A DNA stretch of 64,000 nt from Actinoplanes octamycinicus (lineage in GTDB: Bacteria > Actinomycetota > Actinomycetes > Mycobacteriales > Micromonosporaceae), in contig NZ_JACHNB010000001.1 in NCBI RefSeq assembly GCF_014205225.1, forward strand, positions 5,313,501 to 5,377,500, given 5' to 3'. The translations under genes and the position numbers were made by a program. The notes beneath the pieces are model-generated. The model made no database searches. It saw nothing but the letters and a program-made list of their open reading frames with translations, and was not told the DNA's origin. Positions 34,703 through 43,406 of this stretch are shown here, in pieces; position 1 is the stretch's first letter, and the number at the start of each line of letters is the position of its first letter.

Positions 34703-35356
34703 ATGGATCCCGAGGCGAGCTGGCAGGCGATCACCGGGATGCGGCTGCGGCTGGCCGACCTGCTGGAGTCGCTCGGCGAGGCGGACTGGGAGTCGCCGTC
34801 GCTCTGCGCCGGCTGGCGGGTCCGGGATGTGGCGGCGCACGTCGCGCTCGCCCCGCAGCCGCCCGGCATGCCGGCCATGCTGGCCTCCGCGGTGCGTGCC
34901 GGTGGCCGGTTCCACGTGCTCAACCACGATGTGGCGGTGCGCCATGCGGCCGCCCGGTCATCCGCCCGGTTGGTCGCCGAGCTGCGGGAGCACGCCGCGT
35001 CGCGCCGCCTGCCGGTGGTGACGAACTATCGCAACATCCTCTTCGACGTGCTGGTGCACAGCCAGGACGTGGCCGTCCCGCTCGGCCGGGAGCTGCCGGC
35101 GCCCCGGGACGCGGCGGTCGCCGCCGCGACCCGGGTCTGGGCCATGGGCTGGCCGTTCTGGGCCCGGCGGCGGCTGCGCGGGCTGCGGCTGACCGCGACC
35201 GACGCCGACTGGGCGGCCGGTCGCGGCGCCGCCCTGGACGGGCCGGTCGAGGCGCTGGTGCTGCTGCTCACCGGCCGGGTCGCGGCCGCCGTGCCCCGGC
35301 TGACCGGGCCCGGCCGGGCGCTGCTCAGGCCGGCCGGGAGTCCGTCGAGCGGCTGA
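34703..35356 (+). CDS. DinB-fold maleylpyruvate isomerase-family (mycothiol-dependent) enzyme
   Basis: A 217-residue protein. The start region WQAITGMRLRLADLLESL, LCAGWRVRDVAAHVAL and LVHSQDVAVPLGRELP carry the His/Asp metal ligands of the MDMPI_N DinB domain. Members use mycothiol, the actinomycete thiol, for isomerisation or S-transfer, or are uncharacterised. The product seems to be controlled by the divergent MarR protein through the palindrome at 34645, which suggests a detoxification role. Confidence 0.83.
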   Translation: MDPEASWQAITGMRLRLADLLESLGEADWESPSLCAGWRVRDVAAHVALAPQPPGMPAMLASAVRAGGRFHVLNHDVAVRHAAARSSARLVAELREHAASRRLPVVTNYRNILFDVLVHSQDVAVPLGRELPAPRDAAVAAATRVWAMGWPFWARRRLRGLRLTATDADWAAGRGAALDGPVEALVLLLTGRVAAAVPRLTGPGRALLRPAGSPSSG

Positions 35357-35485
35357 GTTCCGCCCACCTCTCCGCCTCGGCGTTGCGGGCCGCGCCCGCC
35401 TCCGGGGCGGCCCGGGAGGCGCCAGGGTGCCGACCGGTGCGGTGCGCTCGGGGCACCCGGCCGGACCCGCCGCTTCCGGGCCCGG

Positions 35486-36355
35486 TCAGGCCGGGTCGTA
35501 GCCGCCGGCCGCGATCTCCTGCAGCAGCGACCGGCGGGACGGCTTCCAGCCCAGCTCCAGGCGGGCCTTCTCGCCGGTGGCCTGCTGGTCGAGCAGCAGC
35601 GCCTCGCCGAACCCGCCGAGCCGCTCGACCAGGGCGGCGGGGTCCTCGGGCACCACCCGGCCGCCGAGACCCAGCCGGTGGGACGCGGCCTCGCCCAGCT
35701 CGCGGACCGTCACGCTGTCGCCGTTGACGCCGAGGTAGACCGAGCCGTTCTCGGCCCGGTCCAGCGCGGCGACGTACAGCTCCGCCAGGTCGTCGACGTG
35801 CACGCTGGTCCAGTGCTGGGTGCCGGGGCCGACCAGGCGCAGCGCGGCCGGCTCGCCGACCCGCTCCCCGGCGAACAGCACGTTCGGGATGCCGGCGCGG
35901 TTGCCGTAGACGGTGCCCGGCTCGATGAGGACCGACCGGATCCCGGGCGCGCTCAGGACCCGGGAGTCCAGCGCCTCGCGCCAGGCGACCAGCGGCGGCG
36001 CGTTCCGCGGGGTCGCCTCGGTGACGTCCGGCGCCGACCCGTGCACCCAGACACCACCGGTGCGCAGGAAGGTGGCGCCCGGCCGCAGGCCGTCGAGGAC
36101 CGCCTCGGCGAACGCGGTCTCCACCGCGCTGCTGGTCGCGTCGCCCGGCGACGCCGTGGCGAGCACGGCGTCGGCGTCGGTGGCCAGCCGGCGGACCAGG
36201 TCCTGGTCCTGGATGTCGCCGACGACGACCTCCGCGCCGGCGGCCGCTTTCCTCTCCGAGCGGACCAGCGCCGTGACGGAGTGGCCGGCGGCGATCAGGG
36301 CGGGCAGGACCGCCGAGCCGATGTGTCCGGTGGCGCCGGTCAGGAAGACCTTCAT
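35486..36355 (-). CDS. NAD(P)-binding SDR/NmrA-like epimerase-type oxidoreductase
   Basis: The start is ATG 36355 with GAGGAGCT upstream, giving 289 residues. The Rossmann motif is VFLTGATGHIGSAV. The catalytic Tyr-xxx-Lys of classical SDRs is not evident; a TVYGNRAG segment appears where atypical extended SDRs have it. Homologues are NAD-dependent epimerase/dehydratase family proteins of unknown substrate. It is divergent from the LysR gene, which likely regulates it. Confidence 0.85.
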   Translation of the reverse strand: MKVFLTGATGHIGSAVLPALIAAGHSVTALVRSERKAAAGAEVVVGDIQDQDLVRRLATDADAVLATASPGDATSSAVETAFAEAVLDGLRPGATFLRTGGVWVHGSAPDVTEATPRNAPPLVAWREALDSRVLSAPGIRSVLIEPGTVYGNRAGIPNVLFAGERVGEPAALRLVGPGTQHWTSVHVDDLAELYVAALDRAENGSVYLGVNGDSVTVRELGEAASHRLGLGGRVVPEDPAALVERLGGFGEALLLDQQATGEKARLELGWKPSRRSLLQEIAAGGYDPA

Positions 36356-36443
36356 GGTGACGAGCTCCTCAGTCAAGATCGGATGTCTGGCCCCAGCCTG
36401 CCGTGGACCGATGTTCGCCTCCAACGAATAGTTCCGATATCGG

Positions 36444-36462
36444 CTATCGCCCCGAGCGATAG
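36444..36462. promoter_or_regulatory. LysR-type operator (T-N11-A palindrome)
   Basis: CTATCGC-cccga-GCGATAG is a perfect 7-bp inverted repeat with 5-bp spacer containing a T-N11-A core, 9 bp before the LysR start and facing the divergent SDR gene. This is the classical position for LysR autoregulation. Confidence 0.65.
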
Positions 36463-36471
36463 GATCGGCGG

Positions 36472-37371
36472 GTGGAGGAGCGTCAACTGCAGTACTTCGT
36501 GGCCGTCGCCGAGGAGCTCAGCTTCACCCGGGCCGCCCAGCGCACCCATGCCGTGCAGTCGACGGTCTCGGCGAGCATCCGGGCGCTGGAGCGGCACCTC
36601 GGCGCACCCCTGTTCGAGCGCAGCACCAGCAAGGTCGCGCTGACCGAGGCCGGCAGGGCGCTGCTGCCCGAGGCGCGCCGGGCGCTCGACGCCCTCGACC
36701 AGGCCCGCGCCGCGGTCGCCGGCCTGCGCGAGGGGCTGACCGGCAGCCTGCGCGTCGGCACGCTCTCCGGCCTGACCGCCGTCGACCTGCCCGGGCTGGT
36801 CAGCGACTTCCGCAGCCGGCACCCGGGCGTGCGGCTGAGCCTGAGCATGGCCGCCGGGGGCACCGACGGGCTGCTGGCCGCCCTGCGCGCCCGGGAGCTG
36901 GACGTCGCGTTCGTCGCCGTGCAGGTCGCCAGTGTGCCCGACCTGCACCTGGAGGCGATCGCCGAGTTCCAGCCGCGCCTGCTCGTCCCGGCCGGCCACC
37001 CGCTGGCCGGGCAGACCGCGGTGAGCCCGGCCGCGCTGGCCGACGAGCCGTTCGTCGACCTTCCGCCCGGCTTCTGCAACCGGATCCGCACCGACCACGA
37101 CTTCCGCCGGGCCGGCGTCACCCGCACGATCGCCGTCGAGGTCAGCGACATCACCACCATTCCGGGGTACGTCGAGTCCGGCATCGGCCTGGCTCTGGTT
37201 CCACCGCTGGCCGCCGAGGACGGTCACCGGGTCGCCCCGGTCGCCCTCGACCCGCCGGCCGCGTCGTGGACCCTGGCCGCGGCCAGTCTCGGTGGCCCGG
37301 CGCCGCGGCCGGCCGTGCGCGCCTTCCTGGACCTGGTCGACGCGCACGTCGTCCGCCGGGACCGTTACTGA
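36472..37371 (+). CDS. LysR-family transcriptional regulator
   Basis: A 299-residue regulator, GTG start at 36472. The HTH is LQYFVAVAEELSFTRAAQRTHAVQSTVSASIRALERHLG (in parts), with LFERSTSKVALTEAGR following. The periplasmic-binding-like effector domain runs from about residue 92. It is divergent from the SDR gene, with a T-N11-A palindrome between, so that gene is its likely target. Confidence 0.92.
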   Translation: MEERQLQYFVAVAEELSFTRAAQRTHAVQSTVSASIRALERHLGAPLFERSTSKVALTEAGRALLPEARRALDALDQARAAVAGLREGLTGSLRVGTLSGLTAVDLPGLVSDFRSRHPGVRLSLSMAAGGTDGLLAALRARELDVAFVAVQVASVPDLHLEAIAEFQPRLLVPAGHPLAGQTAVSPAALADEPFVDLPPGFCNRIRTDHDFRRAGVTRTIAVEVSDITTIPGYVESGIGLALVPPLAAEDGHRVAPVALDPPAASWTLAAASLGGPAPRPAVRAFLDLVDAHVVRRDRY

Positions 37372-37414
37372 CCCGGATGGCTCGGCAACCGCACGACCGT
37401 CTGCACCGAGTCCC

Positions 37415-38401
37415 TCAGACCGTGACGACGATCTTGCCGACGTGGTCCGCGGCGGCCAGGTAACGGTGCGCCTCGACGATCTCGGTGAGGTCGAAGGTGC
37501 GGTCCACCACCGGGGTGAACGAGCCGGACGCGAGACCCGCGTTGACGAAGGCGACCGCGCGGCGCAGCCGCTCCGGGTCCGTGGTGATCTCGTGCAGCGT
37601 GTAGGTGCGGGTGGACAGCGCCGGATAGGACCGCGCGTTCGGCAACGGGGTGGTCCGCGGGTCGAGAGCGCCGTAGACGACCAGGCTGCCGCCGGGGGCG
37701 ATACCTCGCGCGAGGGTCTCCACGCCCGGCCCGGCGACCGGGTCGAAGGCCAGCCGCACCCCCTCGCCGCCGGTGATCTCCATGATCCGGGCGGGGACAT
37801 CCTCCTGGTCGGTGACTATGACGTGGGCGGCGCCCGCGTCCAGCAGGCGCTGCCGCTTGGCGGCCGACCGGGTGGTGGCGATCGGGATCGCGCCGACGTG
37901 CCGGGCGATCTGCAACGCGGCCTGCCCGACGCTGCTCGCGGCCGCGGTGATCAGCACGTGGTCGCCCGGGCGCACCTCGCCGCTCTCCGCCAGCGGCCCG
38001 TAGGCGGTGATGTAGGCCATCCAGACCGCGGCGGCGGTGACCGGGTCCACGGTGGACGGGCGGGGGACCACGGCCGAAGCCGGGACGATCACCAGGTCGC
38101 CGTAGGTGCCGTAGTCGTTCAGCGAGAAGGACGGGACCACCGCGACCGGGTCGCCCGGCGCGAAGCCGGTCACGCCCGGCCCGGCCTCGTCGACCACGCC
38201 GGCCGCCTCGTAGCCCAGCGTCGACGGGAACCGCGGCTGCAGGAAATAGCCGCCCTCACGGAACATGATCTCGGCCCGGTTCAGGCCGATCGCCTGCACC
38301 CGGATCCGCACCTCGCCGGCTCGCGGCGCGCCGGCCTCGACGTCGCGGAGGGTGAGGACTTCGGGGCCACCGAGCCGGTCGAACTGCACGATTCTCGCCA
38401 T
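37415..38401 (-). CDS. MDR-family zinc-type alcohol dehydrogenase/quinone oxidoreductase
   Basis: The start at ATG 38401 (MARIVQFDRLGG) gives 328 residues. It is a GroES-like plus Rossmann MDR protein: VRIRVQAIGLNRAEIMFREG, STLGYEAAGVV, LITAAASSVGQAALQIARH with the NAD(P)-binding loop. The catalytic zinc ligands are absent, as in quinone oxidoreductases (QOR-type). It would reduce quinones or enones using NADPH. The ArsR-type regulator gene lies 62 bp upstream in the same direction. Confidence 0.87.
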   Translation of the reverse strand: MARIVQFDRLGGPEVLTLRDVEAGAPRAGEVRIRVQAIGLNRAEIMFREGGYFLQPRFPSTLGYEAAGVVDEAGPGVTGFAPGDPVAVVPSFSLNDYGTYGDLVIVPASAVVPRPSTVDPVTAAAVWMAYITAYGPLAESGEVRPGDHVLITAAASSVGQAALQIARHVGAIPIATTRSAAKRQRLLDAGAAHVIVTDQEDVPARIMEITGGEGVRLAFDPVAGPGVETLARGIAPGGSLVVYGALDPRTTPLPNARSYPALSTRTYTLHEITTDPERLRRAVAFVNAGLASGSFTPVVDRTFDLTEIVEAHRYLAAADHVGKIVVTV

Positions 38402-38463
38402 GGAACGGACGCTACTCATAAGTTCGATCAGCGTCAAACTTCGACAGCGTACGGAATATGTAC

Positions 38464-38793
38464 CTAGCGGGTCTCGGCGGCCACGACCGAGGTCAGCACG
38501 CCGGGGAAGCGGGTCTCCAGCTCGTCGGCGCGCAAGGCGTTCAGCTTGGTGGTGCCCGAGTACCACTGCCGGATCACGCCGGCCTCGCGCAGCACGTTGA
38601 AGTGGTGCGTCAGCGTCGAGTCGGACACCGAGGTGTCGAAGGAGCCGCACGCCATCTCGGCGCCCTTGGCGGTCAGCTGCACGACGATCGACCGCCGCAC
38701 CGGGTCGACCAGCGCCTCCAGCAGCTGCTGCAGCGACACCTCGGTGACCTCGGGGTGCGTGATGATCCGGGCGGCGGCGCGGGGGCGAGGCAC
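38464..38793 (-). CDS. ArsR-family winged-helix regulator
   Basis: A 109-residue protein starting at GTG 38793. The HTH region reads LLEALVDPVRRSIVVQLTAKGAEMACG and SDSTLTHHFNVLREAGVIRQWYSGTTKLNALR, where HHFNVLREAGVI is the ArsR recognition-helix pattern. A single Cys (MACG) is present, without the CxC metal site of ArsR, so it is unlikely to sense arsenic. Likely regulates the downstream oxidoreductase with which it may be co-transcribed. Confidence 0.85.
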   Translation of the reverse strand: MPRPRAAARIITHPEVTEVSLQQLLEALVDPVRRSIVVQLTAKGAEMACGSFDTSVSDSTLTHHFNVLREAGVIRQWYSGTTKLNALRADELETRFPGVLTSVVAAETR

Positions 38794-39034
38794 GAGAACT
38801 CCTTCGAGGTGAGCGGCCCACCCATGCTACGACCTCCATCGAAATAAGCTCACCGTTCCCGCCGGTGGTGCGAGGTCTGCCGGGCCGGGGCGCTGGACCG
38901 GGTGGAGCTCGTAGTTCCAGGTCGGGAGGATGCGGGAGAAGGCGCTCGTCAGGATCCATGCCATAGAGACACGGTCGCGCGCCAAGGTGGTCGCTGACGC
39001 CAGGGAGAGGTCCTGGCCGGCGGATCCCCGGGGG

Positions 39035-40153
39035 TCAGGTGTTGGCGCCGCGGGCGGCGACCGGCCAGCGGTCGACCTGGGTGCCCTCGGAGAGGACGAG
39101 CAACTCGTCGGCGAGGTTGACGGTGGCGCAGACGTGGTTGGGGACGACTCGGAGCACCTCGCCCAGCGACGGGACCGGGGCGCCGTCCGGGAAGAGGACC
39201 GTGGCGTGGTGTTCGGAGAGGGCGGTGATCCGGGCGTCCGGGTGGTCGAGCAGGCGGCCGAAACCGGTGGTCCAGGACTGGTGGTCGGCGCCGAGCACCT
39301 TGCTGCCGGCGTCCAGGATGACCTTCGGGCCGGAGCGGCTGACCACGGTGGACGCCACCGTGAGGGCCACCTCGGTCCAGTCGCAGGTGCCGAGTTCGAG
39401 CTGCTGGGCGTCGCCGAAGACGTAGACCCCGGGCCGCATCTCGGTGAGCGCGCCGGGCGAGGTCGGCGTGCCCGGCGAGGTGGGCGCGCCCTGCGCGCCG
39501 GGCGCGGCGGCGACGCCGGTGAAGGTGGCGGTCGGGGTGGAGCCGCCGCTTCGTACGCCGGCGTCCAGGCCCGCGGCGGTGACCGCGTCGGCGGCTTCGG
39601 TCAGGGCGGCTGCCTCCTCCGTGGCGGCCGGTCGCTGCCGTCCCGGACCGTAGGCGTGACCGGGGAAGGTGAAGACGCCGCGAACCCGCAGGCCGGCCCG
39701 GTCCGCGGCGACCGCGACCTCGCCGGCGGACCGTGGCTGCACGCCGCTGCGGTGATGTCCACTGTCCACCTCGACCAGCACCTCCAGGCCGGGCACCGCC
39801 CGCCCGAGCGCCTCCGCGCTCGCCACCGAGTCGACGCCGACCCGCAACGCCACCCGGCCGGCCAGGGCGCGCAGGCGGGCGGCCCGCTGCGGGGACGGCC
39901 AGATCGGGTACGCCAGGAACAGGTCGTCGAGCCCGCCGCCGGCGAACACCTCGGCCTCGCCGATGGTGGCCACGGTCAGCCCGGCCGCCCCGAGCTCGAC
40001 CTGCCGGCGGGCGATCTCCAGGCACTTGTGCGTCTTGGCGTGCGGTCGCAGCGCCAGTCCGCGGGCGGCCGCCCGGGTCGCCATGGCCTGCAGGTTGCGC
40101 TCCAGCACGTCGGCGTCGACGGTCACGCGGGGGGTGGGCAGTTCAGGCGTCAC
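39035..40153 (-). CDS. D-threonine aldolase/D-serine dehydratase-like PLP enzyme (alanine racemase fold)
   Basis: A 372-residue fold-type III PLP enzyme. The PLP lysine is in LRPHAKTHKC (about K41), and the metal pair in VVPNHVCATVNLADE (His and Cys) near the C-terminus matches the DSD1/D-threonine aldolase group. A Pro-rich low-complexity loop (APGAQGAPTSPGTPTSPG, about residues 213-230) is inserted between strands and is absent from most family members. It would cleave D-threonine or a related beta-hydroxy D-amino acid. It stands alone. Confidence 0.85.
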   Translation of the reverse strand: MTPELPTPRVTVDADVLERNLQAMATRAAARGLALRPHAKTHKCLEIARRQVELGAAGLTVATIGEAEVFAGGGLDDLFLAYPIWPSPQRAARLRALAGRVALRVGVDSVASAEALGRAVPGLEVLVEVDSGHHRSGVQPRSAGEVAVAADRAGLRVRGVFTFPGHAYGPGRQRPAATEEAAALTEAADAVTAAGLDAGVRSGGSTPTATFTGVAAAPGAQGAPTSPGTPTSPGALTEMRPGVYVFGDAQQLELGTCDWTEVALTVASTVVSRSGPKVILDAGSKVLGADHQSWTTGFGRLLDHPDARITALSEHHATVLFPDGAPVPSLGEVLRVVPNHVCATVNLADELLVLSEGTQVDRWPVAARGANT

Positions 40154-40225
40154 GGTGGCCTCCGGGTCGGGTGCGGGGTGCCGGTCCAGTAAAGATCATG
40201 CGGCGGAAAAATCTCGCCGAAGCGC

Positions 40226-40252
40226 TTGGCACTCCTGGCGGAGGAGTGCTAA
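40226..40252. promoter_or_regulatory. CIRCE element (HrcA operator) before hsp20
   Basis: TTGGCACTC-N9-GAGTGCTAA matches the CIRCE consensus TTAGCACTC-N9-GAGTGCTAA with one mismatch in the left arm. It is about 135 bp before the Hsp20 start and is the most probable heat-shock control site, bound by HrcA. Confidence 0.88.
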
Positions 40253-40388
40253 AAAATTACTTGTCGCTGCTGGTCGATCGCGGTGATGCACCGCGAGACC
40301 ACCGGCCGCGACCTCGGCAGATCCGATCTTTAGCCGAGCGCCACGGTCCGCCGGAGAGCCCGGCGGACGTCCTGAGGAGGTGGTCGTG

Positions 40389-40838
40389 GTGCTGACTTTC
40401 GATCCTTTCCGCGAGTTCGACCGTCTCGCCGGCCAGATGATGGGCAGCGGCGCTGCCGCCGGCCTGGCGATGCCGATGGATCTCTACCGTTCGGGTGACC
40501 ACTTCGTCCTGCACTGTGACCTCGCCGGTGTCGACCCCGGCTCGGTGGAGATCGACGTCGACAAGCGAGTGCTGACGATCCGCGCCGAGCGTTCCGCTCG
40601 CACCGACGACGACGTGCAGTGGCTGCGCCGGGAGCGCCCGACCGGCACCTTCGAGCGCCGGATCACGCTGGGCGACGGCCTGGACCTCGACAAGATCGCC
40701 GCGACCTGGCAGGACGGGGTGCTGACCCTGACCATCCCGGTCGCCGAGGCGGCCAAGCCGCGCCGCATCGCGATCAACACCGGCGCCCGCCAGGAGGTCG
40801 TCGAGGGCACGTCCACGCCGGCCCTGACCGAGTCCTGA
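40389..40838 (+). CDS. hsp20: Hsp20/alpha-crystallin small heat-shock protein
   Basis: The start is taken at the third of the GTG codons (40389, MLTFDPFREFDRL), 8 bp after GAGGAGG; starts at 40380 or 40386 are possible. The product has 149 residues. The alpha-crystallin domain spans about 40-130 (DLYRSGDHFVLHCDLAGVDPGSVEIDV; RRERPTGTFERRITLGDGLD; WQDGVLTLTIPVAE). The conserved C-terminal I-x-I anchor appears as RRIAIN. It would hold unfolded proteins during stress. A CIRCE element lies upstream. Confidence 0.93.
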   Translation: MLTFDPFREFDRLAGQMMGSGAAAGLAMPMDLYRSGDHFVLHCDLAGVDPGSVEIDVDKRVLTIRAERSARTDDDVQWLRRERPTGTFERRITLGDGLDLDKIAATWQDGVLTLTIPVAEAAKPRRIAINTGARQEVVEGTSTPALTES

Positions 40839-40898
40839 CCGGTCCGCAGACACGAAGCCGGGCCTGGCCGGCCCGGCCGCACGAAACCCCCAGCACCG

Positions 40899-40929
40899 GG
40901 CCGGGGCGGGAGGTGCTCCCGCCCCGGCC
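40899..40929. terminator. Bidirectional hairpin terminator
   Basis: A perfect 14-bp stem (GGCCGGGGCGGGAG and complement) with loop GTG lies between the convergent hsp20 and ABC-F genes. Confidence 0.85.
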
Positions 40930-40942
40930 ACCCGCACGATGC

Positions 40943-42526
40943 TCAGGAGCCGGTGAGCCGCCCGCCCTCCAGCCGCAGCCACCGCGTGATCCCGATCTCC
41001 GCCAGGAACCGCTCGTCGTGGCTGACCACCACGAACGCCCCCTGATACGCGGCCAGCGCCGCCTCCAGCTGCCCGACACTGTCCAGGTCGAGGTTGTTGG
41101 TCGGCTCGTCGAGCAGCAGCAACTGCGGCGCCGGCTCGCCGAACAGCACGCAGGCCAGGGTGGCTCGCAACCGCTCGCCACCGCTGAGCACCCGGACCGG
41201 CAGGTGCGCCCGCGCGCCCCGGAACAGGAACCGGGCCAGCAGGTTCATCCGCTCCGCGTCCGGCAGGGCCGGCGCCCAGGCCGCCAGGTTCTCCGCGACG
41301 GTACGGTCCGGGTCGAGCAGGTCGAGCCGCTGCGACAGGTACGCCACCCGGTGCGACGTGTCCGCCGCGGCGATCATCCGCATCAGCGTGGACTTGCCGG
41401 CCCCGTTCGGGCCGACCAGGGCGATCCGTTCCGGCCCGCGGATGTCCAGGTCGAGGCCGTCACCGGCGAAGACCGGGCCATCGTCGTACGCGACCTGCAA
41501 CCGCTCCCCGTGGAAGACCGTGCGTCCCGCCGGAACCGTGGTCCCGGGCAACTCCAGGGCGATCTTGTCGTCCTGCCGCGCCGCCCGCGACGCCTGGTCA
41601 TAGCGGGCCTTGGCGTCATCGACCCGGTTCGCGTGCGTCTCGTTGGCCTTGGCCGCGGACACCTGCGCGTCCCGTTTCAGCCCGCCGGCCACGATCCGGG
41701 CCAGCCCGGCGTCGCCCAGGTTGCGGGCGGCGTTCGAGGCGCGTTTCGCGGCCCGCTCCCGGGCCTGCTGCATCTCCCGCTTCTGCCGCTTGAGGTCCTG
41801 CTCGGCGTTGCGGACCTGACGCTCGGCGACCTCCTGCTCGGACTGGCGCGCCTCCTGATAGGCGGTGAAGTTCCCGCCGTACCACCGGATCGCGCCGTGG
41901 TCGAGGGCGGCGATCCGGTCCATCCCGTCCAGCAGCGCCCGGTCGTGGCTGACCACCAGCAGGCACCCGGACCAGGAGCGCAGCACCTCGGTGAGCCGCT
42001 CCCGGGCTGGGCCGTCCAGGTTGTTGGTGGGCTCGTCGAGCAGCAGCGCGTCGGGGCGTTTCAGCAGCTGGGCGGCGAGGCCGAGGGAGACCACCTGGCC
42101 GCCGCTGAGGGTGCCCAGCGGCCGGTCCAGGTCGATCCCGCCGAGGCCGAGCCGGTCCAGCTCGGCGCGGGTGCGCTCCTCGATGTCCCAGTCGGTGCCG
42201 ATCGTGGTGAAGTGCTCCTCGGCCGCGTCACCGGACTCGATGGCGTGCAGCGCGGCCAGGATCCGGTCGACGCCGAGCACCTCGGCCACGCTCTGACCGG
42301 AGGTGAACGGCAGGTGCTGCGGGAGGTAGCCGAGCACCCCGTCGACGACGACGCTGCCGCCGGTCGGCCGCAGCTCGCCGGCGATCAGGCGGAGCAGGGT
42401 GCTCTTGCCGGAGCCGTTCGCGGCGACCAGGCCGGTGCGGCCCTCCGGCACGCTCACCGACAGATCGTCGAAGACCGGGGTGTCATCCGGCCAGGAAAAC
42501 GACAGACTGGTGCAAATGATAGACAT
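40943..42526 (-). CDS. ABC-F family ATPase (ribosome-associated, possible antibiotic resistance)
   Basis: The start at ATG 42526 (MSIICTSLSFSW) gives 527 residues; an in-frame extension upstream lacks its own site. Two ABC domains each have Walker A (AANGSGKST; GPNGAGKST), signature (LSGGQ; LSGGE) and Walker B (LLLDEPTNN twice). The linker between them, rich in basic residues (RNAEQDLKRQKREMQQARERAAKRA), corresponds to the P-site tRNA-interacting domain region. There is no TM domain, so this is an ABC-F translation factor, some members of which confer resistance to 50S-targeting drugs. A 90-bp-long segment with a short leader ORF lies upstream. Confidence 0.92.
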   Translation of the reverse strand: MSIICTSLSFSWPDDTPVFDDLSVSVPEGRTGLVAANGSGKSTLLRLIAGELRPTGGSVVVDGVLGYLPQHLPFTSGQSVAEVLGVDRILAALHAIESGDAAEEHFTTIGTDWDIEERTRAELDRLGLGGIDLDRPLGTLSGGQVVSLGLAAQLLKRPDALLLDEPTNNLDGPARERLTEVLRSWSGCLLVVSHDRALLDGMDRIAALDHGAIRWYGGNFTAYQEARQSEQEVAERQVRNAEQDLKRQKREMQQARERAAKRASNAARNLGDAGLARIVAGGLKRDAQVSAAKANETHANRVDDAKARYDQASRAARQDDKIALELPGTTVPAGRTVFHGERLQVAYDDGPVFAGDGLDLDIRGPERIALVGPNGAGKSTLMRMIAAADTSHRVAYLSQRLDLLDPDRTVAENLAAWAPALPDAERMNLLARFLFRGARAHLPVRVLSGGERLRATLACVLFGEPAPQLLLLDEPTNNLDLDSVGQLEAALAAYQGAFVVVSHDERFLAEIGITRWLRLEGGRLTGS

Positions 42527-42619
42527 GCGCAGACCTTGGAGGCTCGAAGAAAAGGGAACGACGACAGAGGCCACGCGGACGCGCCGGTGATCAGCACGTC
42601 GGTGGCCGCAGCGGGGGAT

Positions 42620-42649
42620 TCACCCTGAGATGTCGTCGTCCACTGACAC
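42620..42649 (-). promoter_or_regulatory. Possible 9-codon leader ORF for ABC-F attenuation
   Basis: On the minus strand GGAG sits 5 nt before GTG TCA GTG GAC..., a 9-codon frame (MSVDDDISG) ending 93 bp before the ABC-F start. The whole gap 42527-42877 (351 bp) holds no gene; it contains this frame, an AT-rich GCTAATAT patch that could be a -10, and a GGCC...GGCC stem (about 42570-42608). ABC-F resistance genes often use leader-peptide attenuation; this is a suggestion only. Confidence 0.3.
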
Positions 42650-42877
42650 GGCTGCTCCGATCTTCGAGTCGCTGCCGATATTAGCGCGGCCCGGGCCGTC
42701 CGAAGGGGCGTCGGTGGTGAGCGTCGCGCGACTGAACTGCGGCCGGGCGGAATCGCCGGACCGGGCATGAATGTCAGCCTTGCCCTTCTCGGCCTGGTCG
42801 GCGTATGGCACAGCCGGGGCCGGGGCGGGTTGCGGTCCGGACCGGGCGCGGACCCGGCGCGGTGCCGGGGCGGCTGC

Positions 42878-43270
42878 TCAGGCGGGGCCGAGCAGGTCCC
42901 ACTGGTTGCCGGCGATGTCCAGGAAGACGGCGACCCGGCCGTAGGGCTCGGCGCGCGGCGGGCGGGTGAAGGTGACGCCGGCGTCGAGCAGGCGCTGGTG
43001 GACGGCGTCGAAGTCGTCCACCCGGAGGAAGAAGCCGACCCGGCCGGCGGTCTGGGCGCCGACCGCCGCGCGCTGCCGGTCGCCGTCGGCGCGGGCGAGC
43101 AGCAGGCCGGTCTGCGCGCCGGGCGGGCGGACCACGACCCAGCGTTTGGGGCGGCCGTCGGTGGTGGTGGACGGGGAGTCCTCGGCGAGCTCGAAACCGA
43201 GCAGGCCGGTGAAGAACGCGATCGCCGGGTCGTACTCGTCGACGATCAGGGTGACCAGGTCGAGCTGCAC
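42878..43270 (-). CDS. VOC-family protein (glyoxalase-like)
   Basis: A 130-residue single VOC domain starting at GTG 43270. The pattern LDLVTLIVDEYDPAIAFFTGLLGFEL at the start and VAVFLDIAGNQWDLLG at the end are standard. No second domain is present, so it probably dimerises. Its substrate is unknown. It lies upstream of the ABC-F leader in the same direction. Confidence 0.87.
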   Translation of the reverse strand: MQLDLVTLIVDEYDPAIAFFTGLLGFELAEDSPSTTTDGRPKRWVVVRPPGAQTGLLLARADGDRQRAAVGAQTAGRVGFFLRVDDFDAVHQRLLDAGVTFTRPPRAEPYGRVAVFLDIAGNQWDLLGPA

Positions 43271-43406
43271 CGGCGCAGCCTACCGGGGAGGCGGGCGCTG
43301 CGGGCGTACCGGAAGCCCGGACGAACCGGACGGGAAAGCGGACCGGAGGCGATCGGCGGGCCTCGACCGGTCCTGATTGGACTGACCTGCGGATAGGCTG
43401 CGCGGC

